NCBI GenBank assembly: GCA_026004975.1
Contig: BPKE01000002.1
Location: 434,001-498,000 of the forward strand
Direction: 5' to 3'
Length of the DNA: 64,000 bases
DNA from: Gammaproteobacteria bacterium
GTDB lineage: Bacteria; Pseudomonadota; Gammaproteobacteria; HTCC5015
Shown here: positions 30,002-44,198 of the stretch, piece by piece
Layout of the letters: each line of letters opens with the position of its first letter
Numbering within the stretch: position 1 is the stretch's first letter
Program-made: the position numbers and the translations under genes
The notes under the pieces: model-generated
Told to the model about the DNA's origin: nothing
Seen by the model: the letters and a program-made list of their open reading frames with translations, nothing else
Databases searched by the model: none

Positions 30002-30385
30002 TCACTTCAAAAGAAAACGTGCAGTCGCTGTCTTGCCGGCGGCATTCACCTGGGCGACGATCTTCGTGCCTGCTGTGACTTTGAAACTGCCCTTGGCTTC
30101 AAGCTTATCCCCCGATGGTTTCAACTCGACCTCTTGCTTGTCGGTACCGGCGAGCAAGGTAATCTTGGCCGTCGCCTTGCTGACGTCGACTGGTTTTCCG
30201 TGATCGCGCACGTACAACTGAAGTACATCGGGTTTGGCCACCAATTCGTAGTCCACATCCTTGATCTCGGTGACCAAGCCCCCGTGCAAGGGCTTGTCTT
30301 CATGGCCATGGTCGTGCTTGTCGGCCGCGAACACGGCACCCGACAACATCAGAGTCAAAGCAAGGGCAGTAGAGATTAGTTTCAT
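30002..30385 (-). CDS. Small periplasmic His-rich protein of the czc cluster
   Basis: A 127-residue exported protein. A signal peptide (to AVFAA) is followed by a HDHGHEDKPLHGG stretch and a compact beta-rich domain (YELVAKPDVLQLYVRDHGKPV ... KITLLAGTDKQEVELKPSGDKLEAKG). The same HGG-plus-beta-domain layout occurs in the N-terminal part of the CzcB encoded here, so it may be a free-standing version of that domain. Ribosome site AAGGAAA fixes the ATG at 30385. It follows czcA; a periplasmic metal-binding role is inferred. Confidence 0.7.
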   Translation of the reverse strand: MKLISTALALTLMLSGAVFAADKHDHGHEDKPLHGGLVTEIKDVDYELVAKPDVLQLYVRDHGKPVDVSKATAKITLLAGTDKQEVELKPSGDKLEAKGSFKVTAGTKIVAQVNAAGKTATARFLLK

Positions 30386-30437
30386 AAAATTTCCTTTCAA
30401 AGTACGGGTTAAAAACTCAATGCTTGGGTGGCAGGGA

Positions 30438-35255
<4,818 letters not shown>

Positions 35256-35259
<4 letters not shown>

Positions 35260-36611
35260 TCCTGATTGGATGGCTTGTCGGCATTCGGGGTGGAGTCGCC
35301 GAGCACCCGGTCAATGTCCGCCGCCGCGCGATGCGCTTCGGCCAGTGCCTTGAGGTATTGGGACTTGGCGGCGAAGTAGGTGCGCTGCGCGTCTAGCACT
35401 TCTAGAAAGTTGAACTTGCCGTTCTCGAATCCGATGGTGGCTGCGTCGTAGACACTCTTAGCCCGGGGGAGTACGTCCCGTTGCAAGACCTCGACTTCCC
35501 TGCGAATGGCGTCCAGCCGCTCGCGGGCTTGCATCACTTCAGTGCGGACTCGCACGTTCAACGCCTGGAGTTCGTCCCGGGCTTTGTCTTCGCGCTTCAG
35601 CGCTTCCAGCAAGTTGCCCTGATTGCGATCAAACAACGGCAACGGCACGGAGACGCCGAACAGCAGCTGATCACGCTGCAGCTCATTGGAGCGCTGCACT
35701 CCCAGGCTGAAGGTGACATCGGGTACCCGCTTGCTGCGCTCCAAATCGACCAGTGATCTGCGGCGTTCCACCTCTAGCTGCGCACGACGCAAGATTGGCG
35801 AGACAGACAGGCGTTGCTGGACACTGTCGAAGCTTGGAACGGGCGGGAGCGCTTCAAGATTGCCCGCGACGAGGGTGAAGCGAGGTGGATTGGCACCCAG
35901 CAAGCTGGCAAGACGTTCCCGAGCGTTGCGCAGCTCGCTTTGCGCCTGGGCGAGTTCAACGCGCACCCCGGCCTCAGCCACCCGGGCCTTTGATTCTTCG
36001 ACGGGAGAAACCTTACCCGCTGCCACGCGCTTGGCAACCGCGTCGGTCACTTTTCTCGCCAAATCGACACTGTCAAGAGCCAGTGCTACACGCTCCTGGG
36101 CTGCCAGCGTTTCGAAGAAGGCGGCGACCACAGCGGCGCGGATTTCGATGCGCCGCACATTCAGTTCTTCCACTGCGATGTCGCGCCCTCGCTCGGCGGC
36201 CGCGATACGGGCCGCGCGCTTGCCGCCCATTTCAACGGGAAGGTTGATCTGCACGCTTTGTGTACGGGTCTGTGCGCGCTGGTCTTCCAGTAAATAGGCA
36301 AGCTCTGGGTTAGGGCGCGCTTGCGCTTGAAGCACCTGACCTTCAGTAGCCTCAATTTCACGTTTTGCGACGGTAAGGTCTGGATTGCCGTCGAGCGCCA
36401 ACGCGATGGCTCTCTGCAACGTCAGAGGCGTCGCCACATCGGCCTGCGACTCAGATTGGGCTGTGCGGTTGGCTTGGGCAGCAGGCAGCGATTGGGCAAA
36501 AGATACTCCTGCGGTGAGCGCAATGAGCAGGCCCGCTGCAGTTGCCTTTTTTGTAGCCCTATGAACGGCAAGTGACGCCCGTCGTTTTTGCTTGTGAATA
36601 CTCTTCAACAT
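35256..36611 (-). CDS. czcC: RND outer-membrane channel CzcC
   Basis: A 451-residue TolC-like outer-membrane efflux protein. A signal peptide (to VSFA) is followed by two OEP repeats rich in long helices (QVLQAQARPNPELAYLLEDQ, KRVPDVTFSLGVQRSNELQRDQLLFGVSVPLPLFDRNQGN). It is the outermost part of the CzcCBA pump. GGAG lies before the ATG; the gene is the first of the CBA unit on the minus strand. Confidence 0.92.
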
Positions 36612-36789
36612 CCGATCTCCAGTGATTTCAAAGACACGAGGAAATCGGCGGAGAGCGATCCAAATGATCGCCTGCTACATCGTCACGTCAGCGGCGCAAA
36701 GGCGGCTTTGTGCGGTCACGCACCAAGCGCGACTGCTTTAGTGACGACGAGGGAAGGAACGCGCTCCCCGCCGATCAGGCGAGGACACG

Positions 36790-37128
36790 CTACTGCGGGC
36801 GTTCTAAGCGTTCGAAAGGGGGCGACGTAAGATGCAGCCAGTAGTCCGCTATGTCTAGGGACGAGCTGAACATCGGCGGGAGAGTCACCTCCCCAGGCAG
36901 GGCTGATGAACACCCCGCATGGCAGGATGCGCAATCAGGGTCACCGCCACCGGTTTTGGCTGGATCGGGTGCTGTCTCTTTACCATCAGTAGCCTTGTGC
37001 TGATGGTCATGGTGACCGAAGTGTTTGGCTGCGGCCCCAGTTTCGTGCTGGCAATAGGATGCAATCGCTGCCCAACTGAGCTGCAGCGGCATCAATACCA
37101 GCAGAAAAATCATAAACAAGCGACGCAT
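36790..37128 (-). CDS. czcI: CzcI-like small regulator/periplasmic protein
   Basis: A 112-residue exported protein. A signal-like N-terminus (MRRLFMIFLLVLMPLQLSWAA) precedes YCQHETGAAAKHFGHHDHQH and a Cys/His-rich centre (DCASCHAGC). It matches the CzcI proteins that stand in front of czcCBA operons. The ATG at 37128 is preferred to a TTG two codons upstream. An IS5-family element begins 57 bases upstream and may have separated it from its native promoter. Confidence 0.78.
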   Translation of the reverse strand: MRRLFMIFLLVLMPLQLSWAAIASYCQHETGAAAKHFGHHDHQHKATDGKETAPDPAKTGGGDPDCASCHAGCSSALPGEVTLPPMFSSSLDIADYWLHLTSPPFERLERPQ

Positions 37129-37184
37129 GGACAAGATTGTAGCAGCTATAGTGTTTTGGCGGAAGGGCCGGATTCGGCTCCGCT

Positions 37185-38513
37185 TAGCAGGCCGTTGAAA
37201 AAGTGGGCATCGAACGCATCAGGGACGCTGTTTTCGAAGAAACGAGTGGCCCAGACGCGTCTGCGCAGCGATTGCACCGGCCAATCTGGCCTGTTTGCAG
37301 GCCATCTCGCCCATTTCGGGCGCACGTATCCCCGGGCTCACGCATGATGCGCGTCCCACCAGCCGCCGATGCTGCCCATGCGCACCAGGTTGTAGGTGGC
37401 AAAGCACAGCAGCGCCTGACCCGTGAGCTTGGCCTGACCGATGAGCTTGGTCTTGGCCAGACCACCCACGGTCTTGATCCAGCCAAAGGCCTCCTCAATG
37501 CGCTTGCGCACCTTCTGACTGGTCTTGTAGCCCTCGTGTCGGGTGATCCGGGCATCCACCGCCGAGTGCTTGTCCTTGGCCGCTACGTGCGGCGTGACCT
37601 TGAGCTTTCGGCAGCCCTTGATGAAGGCCTTGCTGTCGTAGCCCTTGTCGGCCCCGACCGTAGCCCGCTTGTTCTTGTTGTCCCGACGCTTCAACATGGC
37701 CAGCGCCGCCTCGCGCTCGGCGGTGCCGCTGGCATGGGTGATCTCCACGTCCACGATCAACCCGTTGCGGTTTTCCATCAGGATGTGGCCCATGTGGCAC
37801 AGGCGGGACTTGTCGCCCTGGCTCTTCTTGAACAGGCGGGCATCGGCGTCCGTGGTGCTGGCGTGGGTGTCGTTGCAGCGCTCCTGCCCTTTGAAGTCCA
37901 CCTCGGGGTTGCGCCCGGGCGGGCTGGCGCTGTCGTCGTCCCGGCGCTTGAAGCTCTTGTGCGAGGCCCAGGCCTCGATCAGCGTGCCGTCCACGCTGAA
38001 GTGTTCGTCGCTGGTCAACTTCGCCCAATCGGCGGTGTGCTTGACCCGCTCGAAGAAGGCGCGGGCCAAGTCTTCGTTGAAGAGCCGCTCGCGGTTGGCG
38101 CTGAAGGTGGAGTGGTCCCAGACCTTGTCCTCGATGTTCAGGCCCACGAACCAGCGGTACAGCAGGTTGTAGTTGACCGCTTCGACCAACTGGCGCTCGC
38201 TGCGGATGGAGAACAGGATCTGCAGCAGCAGGGCCTTGAGCAGCATCTCCGGCGGCACCGAGGGGCGGCCCCGGCGGGCGTACACCGCGTCGAACTCGCG
38301 GTTCATCGTCGCCAGCAGCGCAACGACTGCGGCGCGCAGTTTGCGCAGCGGGTGTGTCTGCGGCACGCGCTCTTCAAGGCTGATGTAGCTGAACATCGCT
38401 TGCCTGGGAAGTCTTGGTTGCCTCTCATCGTCCTCGTCTGGGTTGTTCGCCGATGGCTTCAGATCGTACTGGCCGACGCCAGCGTCGACGGGGGATTTTT
38501 CAACGGCCTGCTA
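37185..38513 (-). mobile_element. IS5-family insertion sequence
   Basis: The ends share the inverted repeat TAGCAGGCCGTTGAAAAA (37185 onward; its complement ends at 38513). A 3-base direct repeat GCT flanks it. It carries one transposase gene and looks intact. Confidence 0.88.
37338..38396 (-). CDS. IS5-family transposase
   Basis: A 352-residue DDE transposase with an N-terminal DUF772-type domain (GRPSVPPEMLLKALLLQILFSIRSERQLVEAVNYNLLYRWFVG) and the catalytic regions SVDGTLIEAW, VGADKGYDSKAF and RIEEAFGWIKTVGG (D, D, E). Full length for the family. Confidence 0.93.
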   Translation of the reverse strand: MFSYISLEERVPQTHPLRKLRAAVVALLATMNREFDAVYARRGRPSVPPEMLLKALLLQILFSIRSERQLVEAVNYNLLYRWFVGLNIEDKVWDHSTFSANRERLFNEDLARAFFERVKHTADWAKLTSDEHFSVDGTLIEAWASHKSFKRRDDDSASPPGRNPEVDFKGQERCNDTHASTTDADARLFKKSQGDKSRLCHMGHILMENRNGLIVDVEITHASGTAEREAALAMLKRRDNKNKRATVGADKGYDSKAFIKGCRKLKVTPHVAAKDKHSAVDARITRHEGYKTSQKVRKRIEEAFGWIKTVGGLAKTKLIGQAKLTGQALLCFATYNLVRMGSIGGWWDAHHA

Positions 38514-38915
38514 GCTCGGCACACCCGCGCACCCAGTCTCGGTCCATTGCGCCGAACTTCGGGCCTGGGAGGTCACGCAGCAGCGCGACGGTTGCACCAG
38601 TAGAAGGTTCACTCCGCGTCGCGGGCCTTCGTGCCGTTCGGGGCAAAGAGATGCGGGCATCCTATCCCCCCGCGTCAGAATACTTGTCGCCCCGATAGGA
38701 CCAGAGCTGTGAGACTGGTTCATTGATGGTGGTGGGAGGCTGTGGAGCTTGTGGGCGAAGGCCGGCGCGGTGGGCAACGCGGATGCGTTGTCCACGGCAA
38801 GCTGGCCGGTGCGCGAAGCGCATCGTCCACAAATGCACAGCCTGTGCGGCGCCGAAGGCGCCGCCCCCCGCACACCATCGTTTCATCGACACGGGGGCGC
38901 GGATGAGAGAAGAAG

Positions 38916-39395
38916 TTGGCCCGATACGGACAAGCATTCAAGGACCGGGCGGTGGCACGCATGCTGCCGCCGGAGAGCGCCGCACCGCAGGTGGTGTCGC
39001 GCGAGATCGGAGTGGGCGTGGACACGCTGGAGCGCTGGCGCGCTGAGTCGTTGGCCAGGCCGGCGAAGGAGCGCGTGTGGACAGCTGCCGCGCGCCTGGA
39101 GGCGGTGATCACGACCGCGGCGATGGACGATGCCTCGCGCAGCGCCTGGTGCCGCGAGAACGGCGTGTACGCGCAGCAACTGCAGCAATGGCGAGACAAC
39201 GCGGTGCGGGCACTGGCTGCACCCGAGCAAGTACGTGCCAGCCCCTCGCAGACCAAGGAGGATCGGCGCCGCATCAAAGAGCTCGAGCGAGAGGTACGCC
39301 GCAAGGACAAGGCCCTGGCCGAGGCGGCGGCGCTGCTGGTGCTGTCAAAAAAAGCCGAGGCGATCTTCAACAGGAACAAGGGCGAGGACGAATGA
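38916..39395 (+). CDS. IS3-family transposase OrfA (copy 2)
   Basis: A 159-residue protein starting at TTG 38916, with two HTH-type segments (FKDRAVARMLPPESAAPQVV, REIGVGVDTLERWRAES) and a C-terminal coiled coil (RIKELEREVRRKDKALAEAAALL). It overlaps OrfB by four bases. Confidence 0.85.
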   Translation: MARYGQAFKDRAVARMLPPESAAPQVVSREIGVGVDTLERWRAESLARPAKERVWTAAARLEAVITTAAMDDASRSAWCRENGVYAQQLQQWRDNAVRALAAPEQVRASPSQTKEDRRRIKELEREVRRKDKALAEAAALLVLSKKAEAIFNRNKGEDE

Positions 39396-40489
39396 TCGGC
39401 CTCGAAGATCGCCAGGAAATTGCCCGAGACATCGAAGCGGCTTGCGATGCCGGTGCGCGCCTGAAGCCAGCGTGCGAACTCATGGGGATCAGCGCGCGTA
39501 CCTTGCAGCGCTGGAAGGCCGGCCAAGGCCTGGAATCGGGCGATGGCAGGCCGCAGGCCGTGCGGCCGGCGCCAGCCCATGCGCTGAGTGATCGCGAACG
39601 TGCGCAGATCGTCAGCGTGGCCAACGAGCCGCGCTTCGCCGATCTGCCGCCGGCGCGCATCGTGCCGACGCTGGCTGACGAGGGCGTCTACATCGCCAGC
39701 GAGTCCAGCTTCCGCCGCGTGCTGCGTGCGCAGGGGCAAATGAGTCACCGCGGGCGCGCCAAGGCACCACGCAAGGGCCGGCCACCGACCACTCACGTGG
39801 CCACCGCGCCGCGACAGCTGTGGTGCTGGGACATGACGTTCCTGCCAAGGGATGTCGCCGGACGCTGGTTCTTCCTGTACCTCATCATGGACGTGTACAG
39901 CCGCAAGATCGTGGGCTTCGAGGTGCACGAGGACGACGACTGCGACCACGCTGCGCGGCTCGTGCAGCGCACGGCGCTGGCCGAGGGCATTCACGCCATG
40001 CCGCGTGACGAGCGACCCGTACTGCACGGCGACAACGGCGCCACGCTGAAGGCCACCACCGTGCTGGCCATGCTGTGGTGGCTGGGCGTGAAACCGTCGT
40101 ACTCACGGCCCCGCGTGAGCGACGACAACGCCTTCGTCGAAAGCCTGTTCCGCACGGCGAAGTACCGGCCGGAGTTCCCAGAAAAGGGCTTTACGGATCT
40201 GTGCGCCGCGCGCGAGTGGGCGCGCCAATTCGTGCATTGGTACAACCACGATCACAGGCACAGCGGCATCCGCTACGTCAGCCCGGCACAGCGCCATGAA
40301 GGCCACGACGTCGCGATCCTTGCGGCTCGGCACCAGGTCTACCTCCAGGCTCGCGAACGCAACCCCGCGCGCTGGTCACGCGGCACACGCGACTGGTCGC
40401 ACATCCGGGCCGTTACCCTCAACCCTGAACGCGACTCTGTGGTCACAACGGCTGTGAGCCGAGGAGACATTCAGCCGATTGCTGCGTGA
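39392..40489 (+). CDS. IS3-family transposase OrfB (copy 2)
   Basis: A 365-residue rve-domain transposase with HTH LMGISARTLQRWKAG and the DDE residues in LWCWDMTFLP, LHGDNGATLK and NAFVESLFR. It ends 15 bases before the right inverted repeat. Confidence 0.9.
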   Translation: MIGLEDRQEIARDIEAACDAGARLKPACELMGISARTLQRWKAGQGLESGDGRPQAVRPAPAHALSDRERAQIVSVANEPRFADLPPARIVPTLADEGVYIASESSFRRVLRAQGQMSHRGRAKAPRKGRPPTTHVATAPRQLWCWDMTFLPRDVAGRWFFLYLIMDVYSRKIVGFEVHEDDDCDHAARLVQRTALAEGIHAMPRDERPVLHGDNGATLKATTVLAMLWWLGVKPSYSRPRVSDDNAFVESLFRTAKYRPEFPEKGFTDLCAAREWARQFVHWYNHDHRHSGIRYVSPAQRHEGHDVAILAARHQVYLQARERNPARWSRGTRDWSHIRAVTLNPERDSVVTTAVSRGDIQPIAA

Positions 40490-40504
40490 CAGAGGCGACA
40501 AGTA

Positions 40505-40634
40505 GCTTGACGCGCGCCGGCGTGTCGTCGATTACCGGTGCGTGGGTCTGCACAGCGGCAGGCGAGCAATGCTTGGCACATCCGCGACTCTCCGACGTAG
40601 CAGAAATTTCATCAAGCTTGGTATTTTGGTTCAT
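40505..40634 (-). pseudogene. N-terminal fragment of a metal-transport gene cut by an IS
   Basis: About 43 native codons (MNQNTKLDEISATSESRGCA onward, to DDTPARVK) with an AGGAG ribosome site and a MerR-type promoter in front. The frame then enters the IS end and stops at 40443. The Cys/His content and the divergent CadR-type regulator suggest the start of a Cd/Zn/Pb P-type ATPase; the rest of the gene is absent from the window. Confidence 0.6.
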
Positions 40635-40656
40635 GAGGGCTCCTATTGTTCCGTCC

Positions 40657-40687
40657 ATTAGAAACCATGTAGCAACTAAAGAGTCAA
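40657..40687 (-). promoter_or_regulatory. MerR-type promoter facing the truncated gene
   Basis: On the minus strand, -35 TTGACT and -10 TCTAAT are 19 bases apart, as at 27364-27394. It sits between cadR copy 2 and the truncated metal-transport gene. Confidence 0.65.
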
Positions 40688-40741
40688 GAGAGTAAAATGC
40701 ACGTCATCGATGCCCTCAGTACATCAAGTCAAGGGAAGTAA

Positions 40742-41224
40742 ATGAAAATCGGTGAACTGGCCAAGGCCACCGGCACGCAAGTGGAAACCATCCGCTACTA
40801 CGAGCGCGAAGGCCTTTTGCCTGAAACATCGCGCACCGACGGCAACTACCGCATTTATGGCGAGGCGCACGCGCAACGCCTGTCATTCATCCGCCACTGC
40901 CGGTCGCTGGACATGACGCTGGACGAAATCCGCGTACTGCTGCGTTTCAAGGATGCGCCGACCGAAAACTGCGGCGAGGTGAATGCATTGCTGGATGAAC
41001 ACATCGGCCATGTTGCCGTCCGCATTCGGGAATTGCGCTCGCTGGAGCGGCAACTTAAAGGGCTGCGGGATTTGTGTCAGGAAGCGCGGGATGCTGCCCA
41101 CTGCGGCATCTTGAATGAGCTTGCTCGCCAAGGCTCCGAGGGCGGCTCCAGCGCGGCCGGACACGTGCATGGTGCGCACGGTCGTTCCGTTGAACGCAAG
41201 TCCATAAATGACAAGAGAAAATGA
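40742..41224 (+). CDS. cadR: Cd(II)/Pb(II)-responsive MerR regulator, second copy
   Basis: A 160-residue CadR-type regulator with Cys77 (TENCGEV), Cys112 (RDLCQEA) and Cys121 (AHCGIL), and a C-terminal His tail (GHVHGAHG) typical of CadR. Its original divergent target was destroyed by IS3 copy 2. Its stop overlaps the start of the EamA permease by four bases. Confidence 0.88.
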   Translation: MKIGELAKATGTQVETIRYYEREGLLPETSRTDGNYRIYGEAHAQRLSFIRHCRSLDMTLDEIRVLLRFKDAPTENCGEVNALLDEHIGHVAVRIRELRSLERQLKGLRDLCQEARDAAHCGILNELARQGSEGGSSAAGHVHGAHGRSVERKSINDKRK

Positions 41225-42198
41225 AATTGAACGACTCCGGCATCCCCGCCGCGCTGGCCGCTGCCGTACTTTTCGGCGCAGGCACGCCGCTGGCGAAACT
41301 GCTGCTTGAGCATGCTGGCCCCTGGTTGCTGGCTGCGTTGCTATACCTAGGCTCCGGTCTTGGGCTTTGGTTATTGCGCCAAGTACGGCAGTCGCCTACG
41401 ACCCAACTCGCACGCGGCGATTGGCTCTGGCTGGCTGGAGCTGTTGCCACCGGTGGAGTGGCAGGTCCAGTGTTGCTGATGACGGGTCTAACAGCTATGC
41501 CAGCCTCGGGCGCGGCATTGTTGCTCAATGCAGAAGGAGTCTTCACGGCGCTCTTGGCGTGGTTCGTCTTCAAGGAGAACTTCGACCGGCGCATTGCACT
41601 GGGCATGATTGCCATCGTGGCCGGTGCAGTGGTATTGAGTTGGCCCGCCGAAGGGACGGTAGAGTTCGCGAGCCTTTGGCCTGCGCTAGCTGTGCTGGGC
41701 GCGTGTCTTGCGTGGGCCATCGACAACAACCTCACCCGCAAAGTGGCGCTGTCCGATGCTTCGTGGATCGCTATGGTCAAGGGGCTGGCAGCAGGTGCAA
41801 CGAACCTCGTCGTGGCCGTAAGCTTAGGCGCAGCATGGCCGGGCGCAGCACCTGTACTCGGCGCGGCCTTGGTCGGCTTTTTTAGCTATGGAACCAGTCT
41901 CACGCTGTTCGTGGTCGCTCTGCGACATCTCGGTACTGCCCGCACCGGCGCTTATTTCTCCGGGGCACCTTTCTTCGGCGCGTTGATGGCTCTGGCACTG
42001 CTTCACGAGCCGGTTACCGTGGCATTGCTGCTGGGCGGCACTCTAATGGCCGTGGGCGTGGCACTGCACCTGACCGAGCGTCATGTGCATGAACATATGT
42101 GTAAAGCCCCCGAATTCCTGGACACGGTTTTTCACAAAATTCACGCGGCCTCCGCCACGGATGTGTACGCGGATCGCACCTGGGCCGGGGTGGCATAA
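41221..42198 (+). CDS. EamA/DMT-family permease, C-terminus replaced by IS sequence
   Basis: A drug/metabolite transporter with ten transmembrane helices in two EamA repeats (AAAVLFGAGTPLAKLLLE, RTGAYFSGAPFFGALMALALL). The native sequence ends near HVHEHMC (about 42105). The last 30 or so residues come from the adjacent IS3 copy 3, so a His-rich cytoplasmic tail seems to be lost. All membrane segments remain, so it may still work. It is translationally coupled to cadR, which suggests a metal-linked role. Confidence 0.78.
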   Translation: MKLNDSGIPAALAAAVLFGAGTPLAKLLLEHAGPWLLAALLYLGSGLGLWLLRQVRQSPTTQLARGDWLWLAGAVATGGVAGPVLLMTGLTAMPASGAALLLNAEGVFTALLAWFVFKENFDRRIALGMIAIVAGAVVLSWPAEGTVEFASLWPALAVLGACLAWAIDNNLTRKVALSDASWIAMVKGLAAGATNLVVAVSLGAAWPGAAPVLGAALVGFFSYGTSLTLFVVALRHLGTARTGAYFSGAPFFGALMALALLHEPVTVALLLGGTLMAVGVALHLTERHVHEHMCKAPEFLDTVFHKIHAASATDVYADRTWAGVA

Positions 42199-43044
42199 CG
42201 ATGTCGCTGGAGCAGCCAGTGCCGGTTGAAGCGGTCCTTGAACTCGAGCAGCGCCTGCCGGAGTTCCTCGACCGTGTCGAAGGTCCGCACCCAGAGCAGC
42301 TGCTCCTTGAGGGTGCGGATGAAGCGCTCGGCCACTCCGTTGCCCTCCGGCGCCCGGACAAAGCTGGGGCTGGATTCGATGCCCAGGAAGGCAATCTCCT
42401 CCTGGAAGGCATGGCTCATGTACTGCGGGCCGTGGTCGTGGCGCAGCACCAGGCCGTCGGCGACGCCTTCTGCCAGCGGGCCGTAGTGGTCCCGGATACC
42501 CTGGTGGATCGGCTCCATCGCCTCGAAGCGTGTCCCGGGTCGGGCGGCATGAATGCCGACCACGTCACCGACGAAATGATCCACGGCCACGAACACCGTG
42601 GCCATGCCCTCCAGCCGAGTGGGGACCTGGGTGGCGTCGGTGCCCCACATCCGGTTCGGACCCTCCGGGATGATCGTCCCCTCATGCGTCTGCGGTCCCC
42701 GGTCGCTGCCCATGCGGTGCGGGGCCAGCAAGGCCATGCTCGCGCATCAGGCGCCGGATCCGCTCCTTCCAGACCGGGATACCCCGGAACCTGAGCCGCG
42801 CCCAGATCTTGCGGTAGCCCTCGCCCCGGAATCCCAGGGCCTCGGCCTCGCTCAGCACCTCACGGATCTTCTCCAGCAGGGCCTCGTCGGCCAGCCCCGG
42901 CTTGCGACCCCGGCGCTGCACCTGCACCGGTCGCTCGGCGGCCGCCTGCCGCGCATAGTGCGTGGAACGGGCCACGCCCCACAGCCGGCACACCCGGGCC
43001 TTGCCATAGACACGCCGCGCGGAGACCGAGCAGGCCCGGCTCAC
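42141..43044 (-). pseudogene. IS3-family transposase OrfB, frameshifted (copy 3)
   Basis: The first part (42682-43044) reads SRACSVSARRVYGKARVCRL through RRLMREHGL. One extra T near 42733 shifts the frame, and the second part (from 42737) continues LLAPHRMGSDRGPQTHEG with the DDE motifs WGTDATQV, LRHDHGPQYMS and NGVAERFIRT. It is therefore inactive unless the shift is a sequencing error. Confidence 0.85.
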
Positions 43045-43379
43045 GGATTCGACCTCCGCTTCGGAAAAGGGAACTCGCCCTCATGCCGGGCGATGCGCAT
43101 CTCCAGCAGTTCCTTGTCCATCATCAGATCCCCGACCAGGCGCTTGGCCCGCCGGAGCTCCCGCTCCAGGGCCGCCACCTTGGGGTCGTCCGTGCGGCGC
43201 TTCAGGGCCGCCACGCCGCCTTCCAGAAACTCATCCCGCCAGCCCGACAGCACCGCTGCCGGCTGGCCCGTCTCGCGGCTCAGCGCATCCAGGCTCTCGC
43301 CGCGCAACAGGCGCAGCACCACCTCCTGCTTGCGCTTCGCCGACCAGCGCTTCACCGATGACTTCTTGCTCATGGACAC
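43041..43379 (-). CDS. IS3-family transposase OrfA (copy 3)
   Basis: A 112-residue HTH protein (WSAKRKQEVVLRLLRGESLDALSRETGQPAAVLSGWRDEFLEGG) with a coiled-coil tail. It overlaps orfB by four bases. Confidence 0.88.
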   Translation of the reverse strand: MSMSKKSSVKRWSAKRKQEVVLRLLRGESLDALSRETGQPAAVLSGWRDEFLEGGVAALKRRTDDPKVAALERELRRAKRLVGDLMMDKELLEMRIARHEGEFPFPKRRSNP

Positions 43380-43458
43380 CTCCTGTCGCTCTCACTCTAC
43401 GACCAAATGTGTGTCCAATTTATTCGAGGGGCAACCCACACCAGTAAAGGAGATGCAA

Positions 43459-44175
43459 ATGAACACCAAGCAAAAACTCGTTGGCGCGCTTGCCGCGATG
43501 GCGCTTTTGGGAACCGTGGCCAGCGCTTCGGCTTAGCAAGGGCAACCGTACTACGGCTACGGCATGGGACCCGGCATGATGGGCGGATGGTGCCCGATGT
43601 GCGGCATGGGGCCGGGGATGATGGGCATGGGACCGGGCATGATGGGTCCCGGCATGATGGGCATGGGTCCCCGCGGGATGTGGGGGGATTGGGATGACTG
43701 GGACGACCGCTACATGGGCCCTGGCATGATGGGCCCTGGCATGATGGGCCCTGGCATGATGGGCCCCGGAATGATGGGCCCCGGAATGATGGGCCCCGGA
43801 ATGATGGGCCCCGGAATGATGGGCCCCGGAATGATGGGCCCCGGAATGATGGGCGGATACGGCTATGGCCCGGCGCTCGACCTCACGGAGCAGCAGCAGG
43901 CCAAGATCGCACAGATCCAGGAGGACTTCCGCAAGAAGCAGGGGGACCTGGCGGCGAAGATGTATGCCGAGCAAGCCAAGCTCAACGAAATCTACTACTC
44001 CGGGAAGCGTGACCCCGCCGCGATCGACAACCAATACAAGAAGATTTGCGACCTGCGACGGCAGATGATCCAGATCCAGGTCGATGCGCAGAATCGCATG
44101 GACGCGGTGCTCACCCCCGAGCAGAAGGAGCGGCTGCGCGGTTACTACGGCGGGCGGGGCGGGATGATGCGGTAG
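43459..44175 (+). pseudogene. Met-rich Spy/CpxP-like periplasmic protein with in-frame amber codon
   Basis: ATG 43459 has an AAAGGAG ribosome site and opens on a full signal peptide (MNTKQKLVGALAAMALLGTV, then ASASA). The next codon is TAG (43534-43536) where CAG would give the expected QQGQPYYG start of the mature protein. The frame then stays open to 44175. The mature part has a GPGMM repeat block, a CPMC motif and an LTxxQ-type helical domain (LDLTEQQQAKIAQIQEDFRKK ... LTPEQKERL), as in Spy/CpxP-like metal-stress chaperones. One C-to-T change would explain the stop. A restart at ATG 43564 would lack the signal peptide. Confidence 0.8.
43716..43850 (+). repeat. Nine tandem 15-bp repeats encoding GPGMM
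   Basis: Three copies of GGGCCCTGGCATGAT are followed by six copies of GGGCCCCGGAATGAT, with no indels. Each codes for a five-residue GP(G)MM unit of the Met-rich segment. The two blocks each look recently amplified, and copy number is likely to vary between strains. Confidence 0.92.
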
Positions 44176-44198
44176 CCGGCCACAGCCGGCCACGTTAA

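Larger units (their letters stand above)
38681..40504 (+). mobile_element. IS3-family insertion sequence, copy 2
   Basis: The right end (40492-40504) and a site at 38681-38693 share TACTTGTCGCC as an inverted repeat. No target duplication is seen and 1824 bases is long for IS3, so the left end is uncertain. The 170 bases between the IS5 element and this site hold nothing I recognise. The element carries two overlapping transposase genes and cuts a metal-transport gene at its right end. Confidence 0.65.
42119..43417 (-). mobile_element. IS3-family insertion sequence, copy 3 (decayed)
   Basis: The ends share TGGACAC (42119-42125 and the complement at 43411-43417), with a looser CGAAT match just outside, so the true termini may be a few bases further out. 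It carries orfA and a frameshifted orfB. Confidence 0.75.

Noticed and set aside
37203-38603. Plus-strand open frame across the IS5-family transposase
   Set aside because: It is the shadow of the transposase on the minus strand.
43420-44193. A minus-strand frame coding for a His/Ser/Ala-rich repeat protein
   Set aside because: It is the antisense reading of the GPGMM repeats and has no ribosome site.
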